Positions 52,619-64,000 of a DNA stretch of 64,000 nt are shown one piece after another (the stretch's first letter is position 1; each line of letters opens with the position of its first letter). A program made the translations under genes and the position numbers. The stretch covers positions 34,385,051 to 34,449,050 of the forward strand of contig CM065170.1 of assembly GCA_033026295.1 (NCBI GenBank), written 5' to 3'. The notes under the pieces are model-generated. The model saw only the letters and a list, made by a program, of their open reading frames with translations, had not been told where the DNA came from and made no database searches. The stretch comes from Channa striata (taxonomy: Eukaryota > Chordata > Actinopteri > Anabantiformes > Channidae).

Positions 52619-55600
52619 TCAGGAGGCTCCGAGCAGCGGCCTCTGCTCCAGCGGCAGACTGTCCACCAGGCACTTGAGCTGCTCCTCTCCCAGCTTAATC
52701 TTGTCCTCCAGTTTCCGCTGCTCGATGATGAGCGCCGAGACTTCATCTTGACAAAGTGCCGGTAGTCGTCCAGGCTCTCCGCGTCCAGGTGGGCCTCCAT
52801 GACGCCGGTGACCAGGCGCTCCCTCCTGTCCAGGTTCTCCTTCAGCTCCTTGGCATCCTCGTGCTGCCGCATCAGCAGCTTTCGTTTGTCCATCAGGGTT
52901 CGCTGGTGGAGGAGGGACATTGGTATAAATCAGATCAATGCTCAGACCCCCCCCACCCACACGTACATGGGCGTGTGTTACCTTCTCCTCTGGGGGGGCT
53001 TCGTCCTCCAGGCTGTTGAGGGCGTTCTCCACGCGGGCCAGGCGTCCCGACAGTGACAGCAGCAGACTCACCACCTTGTCCAAGTCGCCCACGAACATGC
53101 GGAACTTGTCGAGTTGGTTGGGCCGACAGAGGCGCTGCACGGTGGCCTCCACCTCCCGCCCCAGAGCCTCGTTGTCCTCCACGTCCTCTTGCAGGCTCTC
53201 ACGTGCCTCCCGTAGAATGTCCAGCTTCCTGGCCAGGCTGGAGATCAGCTGTTGCTGCAGAGGAGGAAGAGGAGAGAGTCTCTGCAGAGGAACACCAAAG
53301 ATCTCTACTGAATGGTCTACAGGATTTCGAGCCAGACTCTGATAAAACCGGGAGAGTCAACATGAATTATAATCACGATTCATTCATCAGAATCCACAAA
53401 CACCTGATTCAAGACAGGTGTGTGGGTCAGCTGCAGAATATCAAGGTTACAGGTCCTTTGACAAAGGAATGTATCAAATATAAATTAGTTTTGATCAGAA
53501 AAAAACACAAATAAGAATAAACAATTGTTTTCGTCTTTTTAAAGCAAAAGTTGAAATAAAAAATATATAAAGATCTGTGGAGATTCTTTAAATACAGTTT
53601 AAATAGGTGAAGGACAGAACAAGAAAAACTTTTTGTTTCTCTACATTCTCCTTCTCGGAGATTCACAGGCTGATGACGACTGATCTGTGCTGCAGGACTT
53701 CTACCTTCTTGCTGGCCAGGTCCACGTCCAGCTCGTCTTCTGAGTCCTGCTCCTCCAGCTGCTCCTGCATGTCCTTCATCTTGATGAGGAGCTCGGCTTT
53801 GGGGGCCGACGTGTTGTAGTAGGACGAGCTGGGGACCAGGGAGGCTGCAGCTGCTGCGGACATGTCCTCGTCCCCCTCCCTTCTGTCAAACACACACAAA
53901 CTAGTTTCAGTTTTACCAGTAAAACCACGTTTTCCTCATTTTTCACATGTATTTGTGATGGTGATTATTCACAGAGGTGGTAGAAATACTCAGAAAATTC
54001 AAGTGAAAACTACTTCGCTACAACGGACTTCCTACCTGTCTAAGCTCCTGGGTGAGGATGTGGGCAGTCTGGATCCAGCTGAGACCCTCCTGCGCTGGTG
54101 GTCTCCCTTCAAAATCTGCTCCTCTGGGGGGAACAGTCCTTCCATGAGGTCCATGGTCGTTTCCTGCCGCTCTGATCCAGGATGTCCACTAGAGACTTGT
54201 CTTTGCCCATGATGTCCCTCGCCAGCTCCTCTCTCCTGACATCCTCCTCTGAGCGCTGGGCCCCTGCTTGGCTGGACACTGAGCCCCGACCCGGGTCCTG
54301 TCGAGTGTAGGCGCTGAACAGGGAGGAGGCCTGGTGCTCGGCAGCACCCAGGGTGGAGAGGACAGGAGGAGGCTCGAAGAGGCTGCAGGCCTCGGTGTCC
54401 TGAGGCAGGTAGGCTTGTCCCACACGATGAGAGCTGGTGTCAGCGTGGACGATCCTGACTGGGACTTTCCTCCCTGCTCCGTTCACGTCCATCGCCTCAG
54501 TCTGCTTCGTGTCCCAGTCAGACCTGAACAGGACAAATCCAACATGTTATTCGTGCAGACTCTGTAGGCACATCGGTTTTTAAATCAAGAACACGTCTTC
54601 AAATGAGACGTTTTCAAGTCAAGTTCAGAGAAAGTGAGACACTTTAAATTGAGTGCAGATGCCAGGATGGAACTCAAAGGTCTGATCGTTAACCACCTTC
54701 TCTCTCTGTGGGTTTTCTGAAGCTTTAAATCTGTAACATAACGATTCTCTAAGCTACTTACCTGAACGACGTCTCATCCTGCGCAGCCACAGCTGGCGGT
54801 TTGTCAGTCAGTCTCTGTGGAGCAAACTGAGGCGAAGGGGACCGGGTTCGATCTGCTGCAGGAAGAAACAGAGCCGCTTTCTCCTGCTTCATTTCCTCTG
54901 CTCCTGTGTTCGCGTCTGGTCCAGCTGTCCCGCTGTGGACAGGGGAGGCGGACAGGGTGCGAACCAGAGCTACTGCAAGCTGCTGGACGTTTGAGCTGGA
55001 CACAGGTGGGAGCGGAGCTGGGCCTGCCTGGGCACCAGCAGGGAATTCCTGGGTGGAGGCTGTGGTTTCAGGGCCTAAATGAGGCAACAGGAGGCCTGTG
55101 GTCTGTGGAGGCTGGCCTAGGTCCTCGGGCCCAGCAGAGTCAGCTTTGAGGACCGGGCCCTCATTTCGGGGACCTGACAGGGTGGACTGTGGGCTGTGGT
55201 CCGGCTGGTGTCCCTGTCTGTCTTCTATATTTGCTCTAGAGTCAAAGCCAAACATCATCAGAACGTGAAGGAAACAGCTTTACGTTTCAGCAGTGTGTGA
55301 GGACTTGGTTTATGTGAAGAAACAGGAGCATAAGGAAACCTGATCCACGAGTGTGAAAACCAAAACCAAACACTGATGTGAACACAGATGGATTCATAAG
55401 GATGAATAATGTTAAGACTAAAACTAGGTTCGAATTTACGTTAAGTAAGTAGCTTTAAGGACATTTTTATGTCTAAGGGATTTGGTTTTGCCAATGGGCA
55501 AAACAGCAGAACTGAGCTCAGACGTCAGCAGTTGGAATTTTATCTTGTTCAAACACCACCCACTGAAAGGAGGGTGAAGTAACACACATGAACAAAAGGA

Positions 55601-58600
55601 GCAAACACTGTGGATCCATTTCACCTTTATCACTGGAAAAACAGTCACTAAGGCACAGATGCATTTTCTGTGTCAACAGCAGCTTCGGGATAAAGACATT
55701 CATCTGTCCGTCGTGTAAGTCCAGGTGTAGTTTACTACGGGAGCCCTGAAGGTACTGGTCACCTCAACATGAGCTCCAACAGCTGGAGATCACTAATGGG
55801 CTAATGATCATTTTCATTCAGGAAACATGAAATGGAAAGTGACACCTGTTCTCGGACTCTGTACAGACCACATTCAGGAGAATCGTCCTTTCAGTGGACA
55901 TGTCCGAACCCCTCCCACATGTGGGAGTTGACGGACTCTTCGTGAGTGCAGCAGCGTCAACCGTTTGACCGCTCTCTGACCTGACTTTGTGTCCCTGAGC
56001 TGTGGCTTCTTGGGTCTTTGTTGTTTTTACTGAATTTCAAAGGGATTTTAAACTCACCCGCTGGTGTTGCTGCTCTGCTGGGTTTGAGGGTCCCTCCATG
56101 AGGAATGAAGGTTCTGAAAAACACCGGCAAAGTAAAGCTCTTAGCAGTGGTTCTGTGATACTGTCTGTTTACACGATGACCTCTTGTGGTCAGGAAACTC
56201 TACTACTACTCAGTCAGGAGCAAAGGACCCTAGATCCAGCAGCTGAGTACACCCCAGGACCCGGGCCGATCAATCCCCCGCAGCACAGAGGATCTGCAGT
56301 CTCTACACTGACACCAAGCAGTTTTAAACGGACTGAATTTGTAATTCATTTCTGTACCTAATAAAATAAAGCAATTAGAATTGAATTCAAATAACTGGTA
56401 CTTTCCTGTTGGCGAATTTCAAAAACCCTAAAGGGTTCAAGCTCACCTGTGTGTAGAAGTCTGCAGAAGGAGAGGATCTTGATCTCTCGTGGATGCAGAT
56501 GGCTTTGTCCTCCGTGTCTGTATCCAGGATGTTCTCTGCAGAGTGATACCTCCCTTGCGTCTTGGCCTCCGATGACTTCTTCTGTTTGTTCCATGTGGCC
56601 TGATACTCAGCAAAAGTCCCAAGCCGCTGCTGGTCTAGTAAGACCTGCTTCTGTACGCTGCCGACTGGGCTGGAGGCTGTAGGTGGAGGGGGCTCCTCAG
56701 GCTCACCAACGGGAGTTCTTTTGTCTTTGGTTTTGTCTGTCTCAATGAGGTCTGTTTTTGAGTTTGTGTTCTGACCCATCTTTGGCACAGGTCTGGCAAA
56801 AACTGGTTTGGCCTCAAAGAACTTTCTCCGTTCACCAAAAGACCCTGTTTGCAGTTCTCCCTCCACGCCCACTTTGTTTATTTTGTCAGGCTCAGAGAAG
56901 GAGTGTGTCTTCTTTGCCTGGGTGAAGCGCTTACGTCCTCGAACACGTCCGGTGGAGGTTTTAACAACTGACGCCTCTGGTCCAAGGTCTCGTCTCTGGA
57001 AGGAGGTCGCCTGGAGGACCCTGGCCTGTGCCTCCTTCAGGTGGTCCTTGTAGGTGTTGGAGAAGGAGACACCCAAAGTCTCTGTGGATCTCCAATCCTC
57101 TGCCTCCTCATCGTCGACCTCACAGGTCAGGGTTGCTGCGCTGCGGCTCTTTTGCAGCTGGGCTCGCTTCTGTTGGATCTCTTTGCGGAGCGTGGTGGCG
57201 TACCGGTCACTGCGTCGATTTGTTTTTCCAAAGCTGCAGGCCACGCTGTCACTGGTTTCACTGGCTGTAGTAGCTGGTTGCCTCTCAGCCAGACTCCTGC
57301 TCTCCTGGGCCAGAGAGTGGAGAAGAGGAGTCTTCAGAGGGGATATTCGTTGGTCTTCCTGAGGCACCCATGGGTCTTGAGGCCTAACCTTCTGATCACT
57401 ACTTTGATGTGCTGGGAAGTGTCGTTTTGTATCAGTAGAGAGTCCGTCTTTCTTTCCAGCATCCTCAGGGCTATGACATCGAACAGGAAGCTGAGATATT
57501 TGGCGGTCATAACGTAGACCATTCCCCACGTGAGTTTGACCGGTTCGCTCCTTACCATCACTGTAGGGGGTCTGGGACCGAGGAAGAGACTGTTTTGCCT
57601 TCATATTTGTCTTCAAGAAACTTGGTTGGAAGCCTGGTTGATTGCCGTTTATCCAGGGGGATTTCTCTGGCTCCCCCCTCCAGCCCTCTGCTTTGCCCTG
57701 TCTGGCCTGGAGCTCTGCAGACTGCAGTGAATGTTTGCTCGCCAGGCTGAAATATCTGCTGTGCCCCCCGCTCTCTAGAACGGGCTTTGCAGCAGAACCT
57801 GTCATGGATGCTGTGGAGTGCCGCACCTGTTTGCGGCTGAAGGCATTTGTTGGCAGATCCTGGAGACTGCGGTAGTAGCTTCCTACAGTTTGAGTCTTGG
57901 TAGGGGGAGCTGACCGGTTCTGCAGGTAGAAGGGGCTTTCATCACTGTACTGCCTCTGATGGGCAGGTAGCTGGGTGTAATGGGACTGTCTTACGTCGCT
58001 GCTTGACAGGGAGAAAAGTTTGTTAGGGTGCAGCTGGTTATGGTTGTAGTCTGCTGCCGTGTTGGGATGGACGAAGTCTTTGGTGGGCAGCGGGTTGAAG
58101 CTACGCCTGGCATCTGAGGTTTTCTCGTGCTGAGATCTGAGGCCGCTCTGGTCATTGTCTTTCAGTCTTTGGTTCTTTGTTGGACCACTGGACCCTTCAG
58201 AGTAAGGAAAAACCTTAGTGGCAGCAAAACTGTCACTGCGCAGTGGGGGAGGTGGGGGAGGAGGAGACTGGGACTTCTTCTCAGGTAGCTGCCATACTGG
58301 ACCAATGCTGGGTCTTCCTGCGACTGAGACATGAGATGCAGGCTGCTCCTGTGTCCGAGAGCCTTCCCAGCCTCCGTTTCCCAGCGTCGGCTGTAGGTAC
58401 CTGGGTCGTTCTGCTTGCTGAGGCCCTTCGCTGTGAAGCTCTTTAAAGAAAATGTTCTCACTGCTGGTTCCCTTCCTAGCAGACATGATAGGTTCACGAA
58501 GAGCAGAGCTGGAGCTGCCAGAAAAACAACTGAACCCAGAGTCTCTTTTGCCTCCTGGTCCAGAGAACGGTTCAGAACCGCTGATGTATCTGGGTGGGGA

Positions 58601-59672
58601 CAGACGACCGGGGGGATGGTGGTGGGCAGGCTGCTCCAGCCTCTCCATGTTGTTGACTGAGCTGAAGGGGTTTTTTAGCTGAGCCTGTGAATCCTGGTCC
58701 CCTGCAGTGGAAGACTCTTTGGACCTGGACAGAATATAGTAATACGATTTTGAAGTCCAGCAGTAAATTCCTGATTGACACTGACAGAACGTACAGGCTC
58801 ACCGTGCTTCATGTTGTGGTTTCCAGACTGTTGCAGGGACAGTGTCTCTGCCGATGGGCTCTGGCTCTTCGGTCAGCTTAGACGAGTGCCAGGAGTGAGG
58901 CCGCGAGCCTGGATCATTCTTCCTGAAAAGCAGATGGAACAAACAACAACACGAGTTTTATTACACTTTGTCTCTGAGCCCGAGTTCACCAGTCCACACT
59001 TGTTTTCAAGTTAGCTGCTGTGTCTCGCTTTGTGTTCAAGGAACATTTGCACAATAAGGATCCAAAGACATTACTCGACAAAGCATTAGCCTGCATCTGA
59101 TTTTATATGCTGTATATCATATGATGCTGTTGCTTTTCTGTACAATGTTAAATTAGAGTTGGGTTTGTTTGCATCATCGGGACTATGAGCTCAGCTTCAG
59201 TCGCACCCAGTAAATATCTGGTTAAACAATTGTGTGCAATTTTCAAACGTGTCCTTGAGATGGATTGAATTCATACTGTTCTGAAGATGAAGTGAGAACA
59301 TTTGCACGTACCCTTTGAAGCGATTTTTCCTGGAAAGCGTTTGAAAAGGAAAAGGAAATAATTACACAAACACTTACACCCTAAATTTGAAAGTCAGCAC
59401 GATGACTTCAATGAGACCAGTAACACACAAGGAGCAGAAGACGAACTGAACATAAATACAACACAAATGTGCAAAGTACAACTACAGTAAACTAAAGTTT
59501 GGACAACAGGGGACACAAAGACCACCAGGTTCACCATGAGCTAGCATGAACAGCGGGACGTGGTGGGCTGATGGTACCTCATAGAGCTCCGTAAAATCTT
59601 GGTAAGAAAGCTTCGCGCCACGTGCACCTCGCTTTCTGACGGCATCGTGCGTGGAGACACGACGTCCACCAT
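52619..59672 (-). CDS. shroom2: Shroom family member 2, with two apparent frame breaks
   Basis: Actin-binding scaffold that recruits Rho kinase to apical junctions. Minus-strand exons: 59578-59679 (ATG at 59672), 59312-59329 (18 nt), 58803-58922, 56447-58724, 56058-56113, 54762-55235, 54036-54523, 53705-53882, 52982-53254 and 52619-52902. About 1420 codons. RPHSWHSSK follows the N-terminus. The 2278-nt exon holds PPPPPPLRSDSFAATK and the actin-binding ASD1 region (RYATTLRKEIQQKRAQLQKS, YKDHLKEAQARVLQATSF). SPSPQFAPQRLTDKPP is in 54762-55235. ASD2, the Rho-kinase-binding coiled coil, spans the last exons (TSAPKAELLIKMKD, KFRMFVGDLDKVVSLLLSLS, QHEDAKELKENLDRRER). Exons 54036-54523 (488 nt) and 52619-52902 (284 nt) do not keep the frame: near 54165 after DKSLVDILDQSG, and near 52740 after YRHFVKMKS. 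In both cases the conserved sequence resumes in another frame. No PDZ exon is visible. The exons match SHROOM2 more than SHROOM3/4, and claudin-34 next door supports this. Confidence 0.9.
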
Positions 59673-61133
59673 TTTAGCCCTGATGTGGACGCAAAGTGGA
59701 GGAAGGAGGAAAAGGACAGACCACACAATGAGACACTGTCAATTTCATTAGAAATTTGAGAGTTTTAAGTTGGGATCAGATAAGGGAGCAGACGTTCACA
59801 CAGGATGAGGCACGTGCAGGCGGCTGATCGGTGCTTCGCCGGTGGTTTTAGGGAAGGACTTTCACAGTTAGAGCGGAGACAGATCCACTCAGAGCCGAGC
59901 GTTTAGACCCAACAACTTCCTCAAACCGAGGTTTTAACGAAAAGACGTCGTTGATGGTCAAAACCAGAAAATAAAAGCTGTGAGGGGACAGATTACAATG
60001 GGATTAGTGGAAGTTCCCCGGGGTCCCAAGTTCAACAGTCAGCCTGAAGTGAAATGTCTCAGCCCGGTGAAACTTTAACCCGGCCAGGACCTGACGGAGA
60101 CGCCACATTCTTTCAGAGCAGGAATGCAGGAGTGAGGCGTCTTCCCTCCCTCGCTTTAAGTGGGACATCTCTGTTGGCCGTCTCCCACGAGCCTGAGAGA
60201 CTCCCTGTCGCTGCAGCGGAAGAAATACAGTGAGACGTCTTCTCCCTGACTTCCTAACAATACCTCACCTGTCTCTGACCTTAGGCTGTCCCCGGTACAG
60301 ACACCCGAGCTTGTCTTTTCAGTCCCTGGTTTGTTTGTTTCTGATACTAAAGAACTTTAGTCAAATTTTATACAGTTACTGAAAGGACAAGAGCACGTCA
60401 CAAGGACCCAGCTTAAAACTGTCCCGCTTCTCGAGTCATAGACCAAAGCAGACTGTCCTCCCAGCTCTTCTTCTGTTATATTCCTGTCACCGTCGGTTCC
60501 TCCTCCTGCCTCTTAACAAGTTCCTGCACAATAAAAATGCAAATGCCCCTTTTTGTGAAGGGCTGAGGGTCTATTGTCCGGGGACACAGCTGCTACGTCA
60601 CAGATAGTCCACAGGAGAGGAGACGCCACCGTCCACTCCCAGGAAACACGAGCGCGCTCATCGGAGAGCAGAAGAACCAGAAGACACCTGACACCTGTCA
60701 AGGAGAGGGTTTGACGAGTTTTCTGACACTGAAGCACAGAAGACGAGGTACCTCATCACAACAGAAACACTAAGATCTAGACATTCTAGATCTGGACATT
60801 TGTCCTGCACACCGCTGGACACATCTGGAAAACGCAGTTAGTCCGGAAACTCTTTATACTCAGTGGACTGGACGACTAAGTTACTTCTTGTTTTGAGAGT
60901 ACAAGTTAAAACTGAGACCTCATACAGACCTGATTAATGTCCCGGTGAGCGGAGACAGTCCAAGAAAAGAAAATTAAACTGCAAAAATTAAAGAATCTAA
61001 ACAAGACAAATGTAGACGAATCAAGATTCAGTGAATAATGTGTATGTGTAATAATGTGAACGTCCTTTAAGACAGAAAAAAGGGAAAAGTTTGTCTCTTA
61101 ATGACGGAGGCAAAGGAAGCAGTGGGAACTCAC

Positions 61134-61260
61134 CAACCACCTTTGTGCTGTAGCGGCTCAGCAAAGGTCAGTCCACTTCTGAGACTCCTCCACAAACACT
61201 CGAGCAGCAAAGCACAGGAGCAGACTGCCTCCTCCTCCCAACACTGACACTCTCCACCTC
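61134..61260 (-). other. shroom2: Possible SHROOM2 5' non-coding exon
   Basis: A minus-strand donor (GGTTG|GTGAGTT) at 61134/61133 lies upstream of the acceptor at 59680/59679 that precedes the ATG-bearing exon. Local sequence is fairly CG-rich. This would be the first exon of a transcript that lacks the PDZ domain. It rests on splice signals alone. Confidence 0.3.
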
Positions 61261-64000
61261 CGGCGGTGAGGAAATCTCCTCTGGGGGATTAAAAGGGGGA
61301 TTTGAGACCTGAGGGGGAGGAGGAGTTATTGTCCTGCCCGGCGTCCTTGCTGTAATCTGTGTTTATGCTGCCAGTGGCCTGCAGAGCCGCTGGGGCTGCT
61401 GGGAAACACTCAAACCGCCCGACAGCTCGCAGTGTGTAGTCGCACAAAGGGGGCATGAGAGCGAGGCCACTACAACCTGAACACGAGGCTGAACGGGGCA
61501 CGAAACAAGCAAAAAACAGACGTCCATCTAAATCAGGTGTTTTCACACCCAAATGTGACTCAGAATCCAGAACCAGCCGGGCCGGATTCTGTGTTTTGTC
61601 CTGTTGTCTGACCGATATCTAAGTCCAGGTCTGTGCCCTCAGCAGGAATGTTTGGTCTGAGAAAAACCAGGAGCAGGCTGATAGTGAACTCCCCCGGTGA
61701 GGGGAGGACACGCACGACATGATCCACTCATCAGTTCTTACTGCTCCTGGATTATGGACTCTGTCAACTTGTTGATTCAAGTCCAATAATCCTTCCACAG
61801 GCCTCAGAATTCACAGAAGATTCACGTTTGAAGCGTTTCCAACATGGCAGAGTGAAAAACGCCGAACTGTTGGATCAGAAAATATCTGGTGTTTGCGCGT
61901 GAAAATTGTGAAAATGAATGAAAACACTGACGTCTCACCAGTTGTTTGTATTTGTAGTCAAGCATTCAGAAAAGTTCATGCTCCGTCAGTTGCACAGGGA
62001 ATGAGGAAACAGTCGACTGCAGGACGTTAACCTTCTCTAACACGGTCTGTCAGACCTTTTCATTCTCGCCGCTGCTGATTCACCAGCCCGTGGCCCCTGA
62101 ACACGAACGCACAATAGAAAGTGCCGGCGTCATCGCAGCTGGGCTTATCGGTGAGTCACTGCCGCAGCAAAGGGACACACGAGCAGAGACGGTGAGTGAA
62201 GCCGAGGGGACAAACAGCTGGGACACCTGGTTCTGACTGATAGCGGTCGGCCACAGCTTCATGTCCTTTGTCACAGACGTGCAGCAACAGTAACGACGTT
62301 TCCCTCGTCTTCTTCCTGTTGTTGCCCATTCGGCCGCGAACACTGAACCGGACAAAACGCTGACATTCATTTGTCCGGCATCATGTGGGAGGAAGTCAAA
62401 CACAGAGAGGGGAGACAATGTCTCTGGGTTTTGACTGAACTCACACTCAGTCAGGTCCCATATCAAACCTCTCAAAGCCAGAGACACTGAAACTGAAGAA
62501 CATGTGAAGTTTCACAGGCTCAGACCATCAGTGTGAACAAACGGGGAAAGATCCTCACTTCTAATAATCAAGTCGATCAAATCTGAGGATCCTCGTGAAG
62601 CTTCGTGTGATTTGTCTCTGACACAGCAACTTTAAACACTCCAGTATCTGAGCAACACGGACATGAGTCAGAAACACCTGTCGGTCTTAGGATGAACACA
62701 CGAGGTCAATGCTCACATGCCGAGTGTGTGTGTGTGTGTGTGTGTGTATAGACACCGCACACACACAATTTGCCCAGTAAAATCACACACCTGATTACCT
62801 GAACCAACTGATCCGTCGGTCCAAACGCGTCTTTTACACCTGATCCTCCTGAGTGTGTGTCACCTGGACGACGACCTGCTGTTCACGGGGGTTCAGTGCC
62901 GGTCCAGCAGAGACAGGAGGACGAGGACGGTCTCTACCTGAGAACTAAACTCTCCCCTAACAACACGACGTGTCCACAGAGACCACAGCCTGCAGCCAAA
63001 GCTCCTGGAAACAAAGGCTGTGCTGATACGGCCGATCCCACTAAGCAGAGTCAGCTCACCTAGGCAACACGGACCGTACCACTGCTGCTGCTCGTGGGGG
63101 GGGGGGGCAGGGGGACTGAGGCAGCTCTGAGGGAGACTCCACCTCCTCTCAGAGCCCATTTGTCACTCGCGGCCTCTCAGCATCAGCCCGTCTGTGTGGA
63201 CCCGCCCACACAGAGTCGTGCTCTGCAGCAGCAGGTGGTCGACACCCTCCCTGGACCCTCCTCCCCCTCCCGGTGACCCGACCCGCTCTGCAAAGCTGGG
63301 CCCACGCCTGTGGCTTTGCAACTTGTAATTGGATTCGAGCTGTAAGCCCGTGTTGTCGTTAGGCCGTAAACAGAGGAGAGTGTGACAGAGAAAACACACG
63401 GTCTGTCGTGTGCAGCCTCGATGTTGGAGTGGATCACTGTTACTAACGTGGTGGAGGGTGTTTTTGAAATAACAGGCAGAAACCGGTTCTGTCTTTAATA
63501 AATCACCCGCTCACTGACGGTGGATCAGACCGAGGTTGATTATCAGACGTTTGCTTGAGTTTAAACATTTGAACAGCGAGTCTTTAAAAACGGTTTCCTG
63601 TGTCTGTCATCTCATCACAGATCTGCCCCAAAGCCAGAACACGATGGAGTTCTTCACATTTCTTATTTTAGTCCTTCATCGTTACAAACACGCTGAACTC
63701 AGCCTCCAACAGGCTCCGTCAGCTGAGGAGTCATTTAACTTCAGATGTTCCAGATTATTTTCTGTCAATCATTGTTCTGGACTTTCCACGGCCTGAAGGT
63801 TAAAGTTTAGAAGCAGATCTGATCTGTTTGGAACTGGGCTAAAGGCCCCCCAGGACCGGCAGAGAGGTTCTGATCTGACTCGGTCTCTGTCCAGTTATCT
63901 GTCTCTAAAATAACAGCGTCGCCTGGAGCTCGACCGGCTTCACAATTCCAGCTTTTGTTTCAGTGTCGGGGGCAAACAAGCAAAGAGAGTGAAGACCGCC
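61261..64000. other. Right flank without recognised exons
   Basis: I see no exon of a known family on either strand. It contains a (GT)12 tract at 62724-62747 and a run of twelve G at 63096-63107. It may be intergenic or a SHROOM2 5' intron with the PDZ exons beyond the window. Confidence 0.5.
62724..62747. repeat. (GT)12 microsatellite
   Basis: Uninterrupted GT run. Confidence 0.93.

Noticed and set aside
54165..54200. A tiny intron explaining the first SHROOM2 frame break
   Set aside because: The only nearby GT...AG pair would give an intron of about 24 bases, below any workable size.
57041..57517. 158-residue plus-strand ORF
   Set aside because: Antisense shadow of the large SHROOM2 exon, whose minus-strand frame has conserved ASD1 residues.

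Overview
This is a gene-rich segment of a ray-finned fish nuclear genome. Every recognisable gene is vertebrate, multi-exon and bounded by GT/AG splice sites. Microsatellites are abundant and compact introns are common. I mapped exons by matching translated segments to remembered family sequences and requiring splice sites and phases to agree. No alignment or database search was run. The species cannot be named from the sequence.

Layout, left to right. (1) 5-4138, minus: DNPEP aspartyl aminopeptidase, 3' end cut off by the window edge, with two 11-bp minisatellites in its first coding intron. (2) 7044-12220, plus: a complete nine-exon desmin gene, head-to-head with DNPEP. (3) 14763-16148, minus: TMEM198 (four coding exons), convergent with desmin, with a likely far-upstream non-coding exon in a GC-rich patch near 23.75-24.25 kb. 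(4) 24.3-26.8 kb: gene-free, with a diverged direct duplication and LINE-like tails. (5) 26809-32164, minus: a nine-exon mitochondrial cytochrome P450 of the CYP27A type. (6) 36633-41743, minus: MAP3K2 (MEKK2), missing only its first 4 coding bases, which I could not place. (7) 44446-46249, plus: SUMO1, five exons, complete. (8) 49021-49785, minus: a claudin-34-like gene, single coding exon. (9) 52619-59672, minus: SHROOM2, with ASD1 and ASD2 regions but no PDZ exon visible. As written it carries two reading-frame breaks near its 3' end.

The order resembles several human neighbourhoods joined together: DNPEP-DES-TMEM198 (human 2q35), MAP3K2 and a CYP27 gene (CYP27C1 lies near MAP3K2 at 2q14.3, CYP27A1 is at 2q35), SUMO1 (2q33) and SHROOM2-CLDN34 (Xp22). 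The genes do not form a pathway. They are a conserved-synteny set with unrelated roles: peptide turnover, muscle cytoskeleton, Wnt signalling, sterol oxidation, MAPK signalling, SUMO modification, cell junctions and apical actomyosin.

I found no previously undescribed biological system. The items most worth checking are the two SHROOM2 frame breaks, the duplicated segment carrying a CTCF-like motif in both copies, the paired and distantly related 11-bp minisatellites, an 18-nt SHROOM2 microexon, and an 81-nt in-frame, stop-free intron in TMEM198.
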